Below are positions 12,174 through 24,126 of a stretch of 64,000 bases of DNA, one piece after another (position 1 is the first letter of the stretch; each line of letters starts with the position of its first letter). Below the pieces are notes generated by a model. That model did no database searches, was not told the DNA's origin, and was given only the letters and a program-made list of their open reading frames with translations. The translations under genes and the position numbers were made by a program. Origin of the DNA: Manihot esculenta (taxonomy: Eukaryota; Streptophyta; Magnoliopsida; Malpighiales; Euphorbiaceae); contig NC_035178.2 in assembly GCF_001659605.2 (NCBI RefSeq), positions 32,877,127-32,941,126 of the forward strand, written 5' to 3'.

Positions 12174-14513
12174 TGTAATGATCCGAAAATCGGACCGCTA
12201 TCGGCGCTAGGATCCGGGTCGACTTAAGGCCGTCGGGACCCGTAGCAAGCCTAACATGCATCCTGTGAACCTGCTTAATCCCATACATGATCAACAACAT
12301 ACATAAAAATTAAAACTTTTCTTTCCATTCATATGCCAACTCAACCTGTGCATGCACTATAACATAATCATAACATTGATCCCTCAGTGGGATCTCATCA
12401 GTGCCCCCAAATGGGTGACATAACATATGTCGAGTTGGTTTACATAAACATCATAAAATCTCTAAGATCATGTATTAAAAGGGATAACAACATTCTATGG
12501 TCAAGCACACCTCTAATAATCCATAAACATCATTACATAACTATACTGTACTATTACATTACATCATACTACGATTTGTCATGTCCACATTCTAACTATT
12601 ACACAAACAAGCTTTACTCTAACCGACCTCCTCTTCTATCCTGTACCTGCAAGCCTGGGGTTAAAAGGGAAAGGGGTGAGCTAAAAGCCCAGTGAGTAGA
12701 ACTATAAAACATATTAACACTATGCTCCAATGAAATGCATCATAACACAGACAATTCACATAAGGGTTGGGTGAACTTGTCACCAACTAGTCCAAGCTAA
12801 CTCTGTGCCAGGCCGTAGCATGGGGTCCTGGTCTTCCTGTCATAACATACATTACTTACCGTTTGCCTCAGGGCCTCCTCTGGGCTCCTGGTCTTCGAGT
12901 CCCATAACCGTGCCAGGCCGTAGAATGGGGTCCTGGTCTTTCCTTACATAGTGTCAGGCCGTAGAATGGGGTCCTGGTCTTCCTGTCATGGACTAATTGG
13001 GTCATCCAATATTCACCCACATCAACAACAATCGATGCAATGCGGCATATTCGTGGAAACTAATGCAATCATCCTATTGCATAATCATGATTCATGAAAC
13101 ATGATAAAACATTTAATTTAAAAGATTAAGTTTAGTTCCACTCACCTCTGGCTGACTCTGACAACACCGAAGCAGCTGAACTCACTGCTGGGGTCCTCGG
13201 TTCCTCGGGTCCGAACCTACACAGGTGGACTCAAATGATGGACCAAACATACCTGAACATAACTATAAACTACTCCCCAAAAACCCCCTAAAACATCATG
13301 AAACAACCATACAAAAACATGCAAGGAAGGCCTGGATAGGGCACTTTCGGCGGCAGGTTCGGCGGCCGAAAGTACCTCCAGAGCTGAAAGTCAGGCAGGT
13401 TCGGCGGCACCTTCGGCGGCCGAAACTCCCAGACAGAGACGAAACTCCCAGACAGAGACGAAACTCATGCATATTCGGCGGCACTTTCGGCGGCCGAAAC
13501 TGCCAGACAGAGACGAAAGTCTCCCTTTCGGGGGCAAGCTTCGGCAGCCGAAAGGCTGCCTCCCCAGCCATGTTCGGCAGCCGAAAGTCCTTCGGCTGCC
13601 GAACCTGGTTTCTGCCAAAGGGCAGAAACTTGGCTCCCTTTGCACATTTCGCCTCCAAACCTTTCCAACATGCATCAAACCTATTCTACAACACACAAAC
13701 ACAAGCATACATGTTCCTAGGGGCCTCAAACCAACATAAACCCCATCTACAGCACATCAAGAAGCTCACATTGTTCATGAACATACATTTATACCCATAA
13801 ACTCCAAAAACATAACCATAACCTAAACATGCATTCTAACCCATAGATCTACTGAAAACTTACTTAAAACATGCAATGAGCTTAAGATCGGCTCTTACCT
13901 CTTGAAGATCGAGAGAGAGACGACCTAAACTCGAAGTTGGGAGAGATTGGGTTCTTGAACCTCCAAGCTCCAAAACTTTGCTCAAATGCTCAAATCTTCA
14001 AAATAAAGTTAAAACAAATGAAAACCTTGAAAGATCTAGAGGAAAGACGCCAAAGATGGGTGAGGGGCGGCGGAGACTCACCTTGGCCGAAAATGGGAAA
14101 AAAGCTCGCCCGTTTTCAGCTAAGGGACCCTTTTATAGTGGCTGGCCAGACCACGTTCGGGGGCCGAATGTGCCTCCACATGCATGCCATGTTCGGCGGC
14201 CGAACTTGGGATTCGGCGGCTGAACCTGGACTTCCCTCACTTATGCTTTCAGGGGCCTAAAGCACACCCGCAATGCATGCATGTTCGGCGGCCGAACTTG
14301 AGGTTCGGCGGCCGAACTTGAGGTTCGGCGGCCGAACCTGAGTTTTCCTCCAAAGCTATCTTCATGCAAAAACTCATTTTCTTTCATGCTTAGAACATAA
14401 AACACATTAAAACATTTTAGAAAAATATGGTTTTACCCTACTAGAGGCTTCCGACATCCGAGATTCCACCGGACGGTAGGAATTCCGATACCGGAGTCTA
14501 GCCGGGTATTACA
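12174..14513 (-). repeat. T1 3' LTR
   Basis: Runs from TGTAATGATCCG to GGGTATTACA. It contains GCCAGGCCGTAGAATGGGG subrepeats (about 12793-12985), palindromes at 13345-13605 and 14190-14336, and a TATA box on the minus strand (CTATAAAAGG, 14129-14138). Three palindromes start at 14284, 14304 and 14324, exactly 20 bp apart, upstream of that TATA box. Confidence 0.9.
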
Positions 14514-14550
14514 TTCTCCCCCCCTTAAGAACATTCGTCCCCGAATGTTC
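14514..14550 (-). promoter_or_regulatory. T1 polypurine tract with adjacent perfect hairpin
   Basis: On the minus strand, TTAAGGGGGGGAGAA abuts the 3' LTR and is the expected primer for plus-strand DNA synthesis. Directly upstream is a perfect inverted repeat: GAACATTCG, a 4-base loop, then CGAATGTTC (14529-14550). Confidence 0.8.
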
Positions 14551-14621
14551 CTCAACTAGCACATGCAAGGCATACAACATATTATACACATAAAACACAT
14601 GAAACATATAAGAACCCAACC

Positions 14622-16478
14622 TTAGAAAAGATAAGGGTACTGCTGGAGCATGGACTCCCGTGTCTCCCAGGTGCATTCTTCCATATTGTGGTGGTTCCAT
14701 AGGACTTTCACCATCGGGATTTCCTTGTTTCTTAGCTTTCTGATCTGGGTGTCTAGGATCCGTACTGGCTGCTCCACATAGGTGAGATCCTCTTGGATCT
14801 CCACATCAGGCTCACTAAGAACCTTGCCCGGATCTGACACAAACTTTCTCAACATGGAAACGTGGAAAACCGGATGGATTCTCTCCATTGAAGCAGGTAA
14901 ATCTAGCTTGTACGATACATTCCCAATCTTTTGCAAGACTTCAAAGGGTCCGATGTACCGCGGAGCCAGCTTACCCTTCTTCCCGGACCGAACCACTCCT
15001 TTCATTGGAGACACCTTGAGCAATACCAGATCCCCCTCCTGGAACTCTACTTGCCTTCTGCGGATGTCTGCATAACTCTTCTGTCTGCTTGCAGCAGTCT
15101 TGATTCTTTCTCTGATTAAGGGTACCACCTTGCTGGTGATCTCTACTAGCTCAGGCCCTGCCAAGGCCTTTTCTCCAACTTCCTCCCAGCAAACAGGTGA
15201 CCTGCACTTCCTCCCATATAAAGCTTCATATGGAGCCATCCCGATGCTAGCATAATGGCTGTTATTGTAGGCAAACTCCACCAAAGGTAGATGCTGCCTC
15301 CAAGAACCGCCAAAGTCCAGCACACACATTCTTAGCATATCTTCTATGGTCTGGATGGTCCTCTCTGACTGTCTGTCTGTCTGTGGATGGAAGGCAGTGC
15401 TAAAATCCAACCTGGTACCCATGGCATCCTGCAGACTCCGCCAAAACCTGGAGGTGAACTGGGGTCCTCTATCTGACACTATAGAAACAGGAACCCCATG
15501 CAGTCTGACTATCTCTTCAACATACACCTGCGCCAGTTTGTCCACAGAATAGCCACTCCTGACAGGGATGAAGTGAGCAGATTTGGTGAGTCTGTCCACA
15601 ATCACCCATATGGAGTCCAATCTGTTGGACGTCGCCGGTAACCCCACTACGAAGTCCATAGCTATATTCTCCCATTTCCACTCTGGAATAGGTAGCGGGT
15701 TAAGCATTCCAGCCGGCTTCTGATGTTCCAGCTTCACCCTCTGACACACTTCGCAGGCTGACACAAACTGTGCCACTTCTCTCTTCATAGCTGGCCACCA
15801 ATAAACCCTTTTCAGATCCTGATACATCTTGGTGGCCCCGGGGTGAATGCTGTATCTTGCATTATAAGCCTCTCTCATAATGTCTCCTTTTAGCCCTATG
15901 TCATCTGGTACACAAAGTCTGCTCCCATAGCGGAGGATCCCTTTACTGTCAAATCTAAACTCACTGTCCTTGCCTGACTGAACAGTCCTGGCAATCTTCA
16001 CTAACTCTGGGTCCTCATGCTGTTTCTGAGCCACTTGCTCCAGAAACACAGGTGTCACTCTCATCTGGGCCACTAAAGCACCTGTACCAGACAACTCCAA
16101 CTGTAGACCTTCATCAATGAGCTTGTAAAACTCCTTCACCACTGGTCTCCTCTCTGCCGTAATGTGGGATAGACTGCCTAGTGACTTCCGGCTTAGGGCG
16201 TCTGCCACGACATTCGCCTTACCCGGATGATACTGAATCTTGCAATCATAGTCGCTCAGCAGCTCTACCCACCTTCTCTGTCTCAAGTTCAAATCTCTTT
16301 GACTCAGGATGTACTGCAGGCTCTTATGATCTGTAAAGATCTCACATTTTATCCCATAGGGGTAGTGCCTCCACATCTTGAGTGCAAAGATTACTGCTGC
16401 CATCTCTAGGTCATGCGTGGGGTAATTCAACTCGTGCTTCTTCAGCTGTCTAGAAGCATAAGCAATTACCCTTTCATT
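14622..16478 (-). pseudogene. T1 pol, C-terminal part: RNase H end, integrase, chromodomain
   Basis: This is the open stretch after the nonsense codon, ending in a normal stop at 14622. Residues below count from the Met at 16430. RNase H ends by about residue 80 (V-A-D-A-L-S-R-K). The integrase zinc finger has Y189, H196, C226 and C229: the first ligand is Tyr where T3 has His. Catalytic residues of the integrase core are D259, D320 and E356, with the usual 35-residue D-E spacing. The C-terminus (about 545-602) is chromodomain-like, with V-x-V-L-W-N-H-H and E-C-T-W-E, which marks chromoviruses and is thought to guide integration to modified histones. Gly is changed to Arg just before the catalytic Glu (T-D-R-Q-S-E), where other copies have Gly. 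Confidence 0.85.
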
Positions 16479-19019
16479 CTACATTAGTACACAACCCAGT
16501 CCCACACGGGACGCATCACAAAAGACTGTAAAGTCTTCATCACTAGATGGCAGAGCTAACACTGGTGCTGAAGTCAACCTCTTCTTAAGCTCTTCAAAAC
16601 TCTCTTCGCATTGGTCGGTCCACACAAACCTCTGATTCTTCCTGGTCAACCTGGTCAGAGGAGCTGCTATTTTCGAAAAGTCCTGAACGAACCTCCTGTA
16701 GTAACCTGCCAAACCCAAGAAACTCCTGATTTCTGTCATTGAAGTGGGTCTAGGCCAGTTAGCCACAGCTTCTACCTTCTTGGGGTCCACCTCTATCCCA
16801 CTTTCTGACACCACATGCCCCAAGAATGAAATGCTCCTCAGCCAGAACTCGCACTTGGAGAACTTGGCATACAAGCCATGTTCCCTCAAGGTCTGTAGAA
16901 CCAACCTCAGATGATGGGCATGCTCCTCTGCATTCCTGGAATACACTAAGATATCATCTATGAAGACAATAACAAAGTGATCCAGGTATTGACTAAACAC
17001 TCTGTTCATGAGATCCATGAATGCTGCAGGGGCATTGGTTAACCCGAACGGCATTACAAAGAACTCAAAACGCCCATATCTGGTCCTGAAAGCTGTCTTT
17101 GGCACATCTTCTTCTCTAATCCTCAACTGATGATACCCAGATTTCAGATCTATTTTGGAGAAACAACCCGCTCCTGCTAGCTGGTCGAATAGATCGTCGA
17201 TCCTTGACAATGGGTATTTATTCTTGGTAGTGACTTTGTTCAACTGCCTGTAGTCGATACAAAGTCTAAGGAATCCATCTTTCTTTCTGACAAACAAGAC
17301 TGGTGCACCCCAAGGTGAGGTGCTCGGTCGGATGAAGCCCTTTTCTACCAACTCTTGCGACTGTTCCTTCAATTCTTTCAACTCGGCTGGAGCCATCCTG
17401 TAGGGAGGGATAGAGATCGGTCGGGTTCCAGGCATCAGTTCTATCTCGAACTCTATCTCCCTAGCAGGTGGTAAACCTGACAGCTCATTTGGGAAGACAT
17501 CTAGAAACTCTCTAACCACTGGCACCGAGGCGGGCTCTCTCACCTGACTGCTAAGCTCTCTCACATGAGCCAAATACCCCTGACATCCCTTTCTAAGCAA
17601 CCTATGAGCCTGAAGAGCTGATATCAGACCTCTAGGTGTACCCCTCCTGTCTCCCCTGAAGACAACCTCTGACCCATCCTGACCTCTGAACCTGACTACC
17701 TTATCCCTGCAGTCCAAGGTAGCACCATGGGTAGATAACCAGTCCATCCCTAGAATGACGTCAAAATCTGTCAAGTCTAGAACCACAAGGTCAGCGGAAA
17801 GGCATCTTCCCTCAACAAAGACTGGACTGCACTGGCAGACTGACTTTGCCACCGATGGATCACACTTGGGTCCACTGACCCAGAGAGGACACTCTAACTC
17901 AGAGATCATCAACCCCAACCTCTGGACGGCTCTCGGAGCAATAAAAGAATGAGATGCACCAAGGTCCATTAAGGCATACACATCTGAACAACCAATGACT
18001 AAGTTACCTGCCACCACGGTGTTAGATGCATCTGCCTCCTGTTGAGTCATCGTGAAGATCCGTGCTGGAGCTGATGGACCTTCACCTCTGAAACCCGCTG
18101 AAGAAGAGGCTGCCCCTCTCCCTCTGCCTCTGCCACTGGCCTGAGTCACGGCTGGAGCTGCTGGCTGAGCCACACTACCAGAAGCTGTCTGCTGAGACTG
18201 TGCTCCAAAAGCTGCCCTAGGACACTCCCGAGCCATGTGTCCCTCTTGCCCGCATCTGAAGCAGGCTGCTGTCCCAGCCCGGCATACTCCCTTGTGTGGC
18301 CTACTACACTTTGCACAAACTGCATTATCCGCACCAGAGCTCGAGCCACTCCCTAGTCCCAGACTGGATTTGACCTTGTTCCAAAACTTGTTCTTCTTGG
18401 GCTTCCTAGTGGTATTACTCCACTTTTTGCTACGTGAAGCTGCTGCACTCAGAGAAGAAGAGCCTGGGGTCTTGGAACCAGAAGGCTGTGCCACTGACTG
18501 TCTGACTGTCCCCTGAACGATGGCACTAGCCTCCATTTTTTGGGCCATATCCACTATGGCATGGAAGCTCTCCCTATCTGCTGACTGGATCAAGGAGGAA
18601 TACCTAGAGTGGAGTTTCATGATATACCTCCTTGACCTTATCTGGTCTGAGTCAAGATTTTGCCCTGCAAATGGCAACAGCTCCAAGAATCTGTCTGTGA
18701 ACTCCTCTACCCCCATCTCATCAGTCTGCCTCAACTGCTCAAACTCTATCATCTTCAGCTCCCTTGAACTATCTGGGAAAGCCCATCCTGCAAACTCGTT
18801 TGCAAACTCCTCCCAAGACATGCTGTCTACTCTCGGGTTCACATAATTCTTGAACCACTCCCGTGCCTTCTTGCACTTAAGCGTGAACCCAGCCATCTGA
18901 ATGGCTCTACTGTCATCAGCCCCAATCTCATCTGTGATCACTTTAACCCTTTCAAGATACACAAATGGGTCATCCCCTTTTTCATACTGAGGAGCACCCA
19001 GTTTCATGTAGTCGGTCAT
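16479..19019 (-). pseudogene. T1 gag-pol, main part: Gag, protease, reverse transcriptase, start of RNase H
   Basis: Residues count from the Met at 19019, which is internal to the original gag. The capsid-like Gag domain covers about residues 1-170 (F-E-Q-L-R-Q-T, S-S-L-I-Q). A CCHC knuckle (C-x2-C-x4-H-x4-C) is at 253-266 and an aspartic protease motif D-L-G-A-S at 352-356 (T3 has D-P-G). Reverse transcriptase spans about 530-760 with catalytic D624 and the F-I-D-D box at 686-689. The frame ends at a TAG at 16479-16481 inside RNase H, where T3 has Gln; the same frame then continues. One particle polyprotein is the family norm, so the TAG most likely disables this copy. Confidence 0.9.
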
Positions 19020-19597
19020 CTTGACCTTGCTCCCACTGGCTGAGCTAGGTCTAGGAGGTTGAGTAATTGGGGCTGCTGGTTCTGTAGGTGGTGGAGGTGG
19101 GGGTGCAGCATTCCCGAGGTGGGGTTTGCCAGGTGAGGATAAAAGGGTGAGGGTGGATAAGCTGGGTACTGGGGGTGAGGTGGATAGAAAGGTGGATAAG
19201 GCATGTAGGTAGGGTAGGGGTTAAAGCAGGAGTAATCCGATGTGCCTCCCATCGGATACTTTGAACCCTGTGGAAAGGGTGGATAATGGGGTGGAAAACC
19301 ATACGCCGAGGCCTGAATGCCTCCTTGTGACTCCCCTGTCCCCTCTTCCGTCATGCTGACATCCAGATTCCCATCCCTCCTCTGGTCCTCTTCCATAACC
19401 TCCCTCACATCTGAAGAACTTCCTCCTCTATCTGTCCCCCTTCTGCTAGCATCAAAAGACCTTCTAGGGTCCCTTGACACTCTTTCTCTACTTGATCTAT
19501 ATGACATTGCCCTAGGCAATGCAGGAGGACGGGCGCTCGTGCCCTCATCCTCAGGTGGTACTCCAGTCAATCTTGTTGATCGATGAGTTCCCCTCAT
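19016..19597 (-). pseudogene. T1 gag, N-terminal part, frameshifted
   Basis: Starts at the Met of M-R-G-T-H-R, the start also used by T2, T3 and T6. The N-terminus is basic and Ser/Arg-rich, followed by a Pro/Tyr-rich stretch (Y-P-P-F-P-Q, F-Y-P-P-H-P) at about residues 115-165. In T3 this runs unbroken into the capsid domain. Here the frame shifts near 19115, so translation would end at 19016, just overlapping the start of the main gag-pol stretch. Confidence 0.8.
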
Positions 19598-19630
19598 CCT
19601 GTTTTCTGAAAGGCAGCACATAACAAGCAA

Positions 19631-19858
19631 ACATTAGCATCATATGGTTCATGTGGGCACACATGAACCCTCATCACATACATCACATATCATTAATGCA
19701 CATGCATATAATCATGGCATTTCACATCATCAAACAAGACAGGACTCCACATCCTATCCTAGTGGACATGATCTTCCTATTGTGCTTGACCTTCTATAAC
19801 ATCTATGTGCCCGACACTCTAGGTCCGACCATATGAACCTAGGGCTCTGATACCAATC
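19631..19858 (-). other. T1 leader with primer-binding site
   Basis: On the minus strand, TGGTATCAGAGCCCTAGG (19838-19855) begins three bases inside the 5' LTR. TGGTATCAGAGC is complementary to the 3' end of plant initiator tRNA-Met, the usual primer of this lineage. The remaining leader up to gag has no ORF of note. Confidence 0.85.
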
Positions 19859-22137
19859 TGTAACGACCCAAAAATTGGACCGCTACCGGCGCTAGGATCC
19901 AGATCGGCTTAAGGCCGCCGGGACCCGTAGCAAGCCTGACATGTAACTTGTAAACCTGTTTAATCCCATACATGATCAACAACATACATAAAAATTAAAA
20001 CTTTTCTTTCATACATTCTATCATACACCAAACTCAACCTGTGCATGCACTGAACATAGTCATAATCATAAACTTGACCCCTCTGTGGGATCTCATCAAC
20101 GCCCCCAATGGGTGGCATAACATGTGTTGAGTTGGTTTACATCTACATCATAAAACATCTAAGATCATGTATTAAAAGGGATAACAACATCCATAGGGTC
20201 AAGCACAACTTCTAATCCTCAATATCATTATACATAACATGACTATCCAAACTTTACATCATCTTACAATTTATCGTGTCCACTTTCTATCTATTACAAA
20301 CACATGACTTTACTCTTCTTGACTTCTCTGTCTAGCCCATACTTGCAATCCTGGGGGATTAGGGAAAAGGGGTGAGCTACTAGAGCCCAGTGAGCAGAAT
20401 AATGAAAAACAACATTTATAATCTCATGCCATCATGTAATGCAACACATCACAACAAATCACATCTCGGATGGTATTGTCACCAATAGTCCTCTACATTC
20501 CAAAGTGTCGGGACGTAGAATGGGTCAACCGGTCTTTCTCTTAACATAACATAACATAGCATTCCAATGTGCCAGGGACGTAGAATGGGTACAACCTGGA
20601 CTTTCTCTTACATCGTGCCAGGGACGTAGAATGGGTACAACCTGGACTTCCATACCGTATCATGCCGTAACATCATCATATCATATGAGGACTAAAGGAT
20701 CATCCAATAACCGATCCACATCAACATCATAAATGCAATGCAACATATTCGTGAATTCTAATGCAAACAACCTAATTCATCACATGGCATTCATGATGCA
20801 TGAACATGCTAAAAACTTTATAATTTATTTGCTTTAAATCATAAAGGTTTATTCTACTCACCTCTTGGCTAGCTCTGAAAATGACTGAAGCAGCTGACTC
20901 ACTGCTGGGGTCCTCGGTTCCTCAGGTCCGAACCTACACAGGTGGACTCAAATGAGGGACCAAACAACTAGAACAAAACTCTAAAAACATCCCCCAAAAA
21001 CCCCCTAAAACACCTCAAAACAATCATGCAAAAACATGCAAAGGAAGGCTGAACAGGGCAGGTTCGGCGGCACCTTCGGCGGCCGAAAGTCCCTCCAGAG
21101 CCGAAACCCAGGCAGGTTCGGCGGCACCTTCGGCGGCCGAAAGTCCCAGACAGAGACGAAAGTCTCTTTTCGGGGGCAGGCTTCGGCAGCCGAAAGGCTT
21201 GCCTCCCCAGCCATTTTCGGCGGCCGAAAGTCCTTCGGCTGCCGAACCTGGTTTCTGCCAAAGGGCAGAAACTTGGCTCCTCTATGCACATTTGCCTCCA
21301 AAACTTCCAATCATGCATAAACTTATTCTACAACACACATACTCAAGCATACAAGTTCCTAGGAGCTTCAAACCATCTAAAACCCCATCTACAACACATC
21401 AAACAACACAAATCCAACATACATTGCCCATAAACCAACAAAAACCCAAAAACTCATAAAACCCTACACATGCATTTCTACGTCAAGAATCAACTTAAAA
21501 CTTGTTAAAAACATATAGTGAGCTCAAGATCGGCCCTTACCTCTTGAAGATCGAGAGGAAAACGACCCTAGCTCGAAGATGGGAGAGATTTGAGTTCTTG
21601 AACCTCAAAGTTCCAAAACTTGCTTTAAACTCGAAAATCTTCAAAACAAGGTGAAAACTCATAAGAAAAACATGAAAACTCGAAGGGAGAAGCTCAAAAC
21701 AGAGGAGGGGCGGTGGAGAACTAACCTTGGCCGAAAACGGGAAGAAAAGCTTGCCCGTTTCGGCCATGGGGTCCTTTTATAGGGCTGTCCTTCCCACCTT
21801 TCGGCGGCCTAACGTGCCCCCACAGCGCATGCAAGTTCGGCGGCCAAACATGAGGTTTGGCGGCCGAACCTTGGCTGATTTAAACAAGGCTTTCGGAGGC
21901 TTAAAGCGCTCCCAAAATCTCCCCACGTTCGACGACCGAACATGACTTTTGGCGGCCGAACCTGGTAAAGTCTCCAAAGCCCTCTCCACTCAAAACTTGG
22001 ATTTATTTTCATTAAAAACCATAAAATACATCAAAACATTTTATGAAAACATGGTTTTACCCTTCTAGAGGTCTCCGACATCCGAGACTCCACCGGACGG
22101 TAGGAATTTCGATACCGGAGTCTAGCCGGGTATTACA
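19859..22137 (-). repeat. T1 5' LTR
   Basis: Runs from TGTAACGACCC to GGGTATTACA, 2279 bp. It has subrepeats with GACGTAGAATGGG at about 20510-20650, palindromes at 21060-21250 and 21835-21965, a TATA-like CTATAAAAGG on the minus strand at about 21774-21783, and a donor-like site on the minus strand with GT at 21539-21540. Confidence 0.9.
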
Positions 22138-24126
22138 CAGAATGCGAGGTGCTCGTCGATCTGTGGAATCGACTGGAGTTCCATCTGAGAGGGAAGGTTT
22201 GGACACCTTTCCCCCTGCTCTGCCAAGAGCGCAGTCGTGGGGAGTCAGCAGATGGGGAACATCAAGGGACCCTGGAAGGTCTTTTGATGTAAGCAGAGAA
22301 GGAATGGCTCCAAGAAGGATGTCAGCTAGTGTGAGGGAAGTGGAGTTGGATGTTCAGAGAAGGGATGTCAGTTTGGGAATCAGAGTGCCAGAGGAAGGTA
22401 TGGGAGATTCTCAGGAGGATGCTCAGACTCAGGATTTCAGGATCTCAGGTTCAGGGGGAATTGATCCCTCCACTCTGAGCACAGTTGCCACAAGAGATAA
22501 AAGGTGGGGAAACACCACTAAGAAGTGGGGCAGAGGCCTCAGAAGGTCAAAGAAGAAGTTCTGAAAGAATTTGAAGGCTAGTCTGGGTTTTGGTGGCTCA
22601 AGCTCTGGCTTAGGCAGTTCGAAATGCTTGAAGTGTGGTAGGCCGCACAAGGGAGTCTGTCTGGCGGGGACAACAACATGTTATAGGTGCGGACAGGAGG
22701 GGCACATAGCACGTGAGTGTCCCACTGCGCCCTGGTTGGCTCAGTCCCAGCAAGCAGCTTCAAATAGAGTGGCCCAGCCAGCAGCTCCGGCCATATTTCA
22801 GATCAGTGGTCAAGGCAGAGGAAGAGGGTCAGCCTTTTCTTCTAAGGGTTTCCGTGGAGAAGGTCCGTCCGCCCCAGCTCGGATCTTCACCCAAGCTCAG
22901 CAAGAGGCAGACACATCGAACATGGTGGTGTCAGGTACGCTCACTTTTGAATGTTCTGATGTGTATGTTTTTGTGAACCCTGGTATTCTCTTTCTTTAGT
23001 TGCTCTAGGATCCGTCGAGAGGTTGAGTTGATAGCTTCTGGGCTAGAGTGTTCTCTTTGGGTCAGTGGACCCGAGTGTGATCCATCTGTGGCAGAGTCAG
23101 TATGCCGGTCCAGTTCAGTGTCAGTTGAGGGTAGATGCCTTCCACTCGACTTTGAGGTCCTAGACTTGACTGTCTGGACGTCAATCGAGGGATGGATTGG
23201 TTTCTGCTCGTGGTGCTATCTTGGTATGTAGAGACAAGGTAGTCAAGTTTAGAGGACAGGATGGGTCAGAGGTAGTTTTCTGAGGGAACACAGTAGGGAT
23301 GCCTAGAGGTTTGATGTTAGCCTGTCAGGTTCGTAGGGTGCGTAGGAGGGGTTGTCAGAGGGTTCTAGCTCTTGTTTGAGAGTTTTGCAGTCGGGTCAGG
23401 GAACCAGCCTCAGTGTTAGTAGTTAGAGAGTTCTTAGTTGTTTTCCCAGGTGAGTTGTCAGGTTCACCATCTGTTAGGGAATGGAGTTGAGCATAGGAGT
23501 GGTGTCTGGACCTAGAACCATTTCTATTCTCCCCTACAAGATGGCACCTGCAGAGTTGTTAGAGCAGTTGTGAGACTTGGTAGACAAGGGGTTTTATCCG
23601 ACCTAGTACCTCACCCTGGATTGATCCAGTGTGGTTGTGGGAAAAGAAGGATGGATCCTTGAGACTTTGTAACGACTGTAAGCAGTTGAATAAGGTCACT
23701 ACCAAGGGCAGGTATTCCCATGCAGGATGGATGATCTATTGGGACAGCTAGCAGGAGCTGTTTGTTTTCCAAGATAGATCTGAAATCCGGGTACTACCTG
23801 TGAGAGTTAGAGTTAGTTTTGTGTTAGCAGTGAGAAGAAGCCAGTTGGTAAAGATGAAGAGAAGAGAAAGGATCAGAGTGCGCAGTGGAAGCTTGTTGAG
23901 TTCAGGAGGAGGTTGGGTATTGCTAAGGTGTTTCTTTTGGAAAAAGGGGTACCTGGGAGACCCGGGAGTTTATACTCCAGCAGTACCTGTTTCTCTCTTT
24001 GGAGAGAGGTTTTAGGTTTTGCTTGCTTGTTTGCTTGCTTGTTTATGTATGCTTGATGCTATGTTTTGAGGTTGCCTGTTTGTTTGTGGAACATTCGGGG
24101 ACGAATGTTCTTAAAGGGGGGAAGAA
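22138..24126 (+). pseudogene. T2 internal region: short gag, degenerate protease and RT, scrap of pol end
   Basis: Gag starts at 22142 (M-R-G-A-R-R). The Pro/Tyr-rich stretch and the whole capsid-like domain are missing: a short linker leads directly to W-G-N-T-T-K-K, a TGA at 22562-22564, then the CCHC knuckle (C-Y-R-C-G-Q-E-G-H, about 22678-22720) and R-I-F-T-Q-A-Q-Q-E-A-D up to a stop at 22997-22999. Protease and the start of RT follow in many broken frames up to about 23790. The sequence then jumps to the last codons of pol (around 23940-24015). Palm motif, RNase H, integrase and most of the chromodomain are absent. T2 could have moved only with proteins from another copy. Confidence 0.8.
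24089..24126 (+). promoter_or_regulatory. T2 hairpin and polypurine tract
   Basis: A perfect inverted repeat, GAACATTCG, 4-base loop, CGAATGTTC (24089-24110), is followed by TTAAAGGGGGGAAGAA directly before the 3' LTR. This is the same arrangement as in T1. Confidence 0.8.

Larger units (their letters stand above)
12174..22137 (-). mobile_element. T1: full-structure Tekay/Del-like chromodomain Ty3/gypsy retrotransposon
   Basis: Read on the minus strand the order is 5' LTR (19859-22137), initiator-Met-type PBS, gag, protease, reverse transcriptase, RNase H, integrase, chromodomain, polypurine tract and 3' LTR (12174-14513). Both LTRs are TG...CA. The gag-pol frame carries only two obvious lesions: a frameshift near 19115 and a nonsense codon at 16479-16481. 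No target-site duplication is seen (left flank CGATC, right flank CAGAA). The two LTRs differ at 15 or more sites in the first 110 bp, which is unexpected for a copy nested in the younger-looking T2. Confidence 0.9.

Noticed and set aside
14284..14336. CRISPR-like regular short repeats
   Set aside because: The repeats are 13-bp palindromes with 7-bp gaps in a plant LTR, no spacers of constant length, no cas genes.
16479..16481. Programmed readthrough of the TAG in T1 pol
   Set aside because: The stop lies inside RNase H, T3 has a Gln codon there, and no readthrough context or structure is evident; a simple CAG-to-TAG mutation is more likely.
18235..18846. Plus-strand ORFs of 90-110 residues opposite T1 gag
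   Set aside because: Antisense shadows of the gag-pol frame with no recognisable domain; similar shadows lie opposite T3 and A1.
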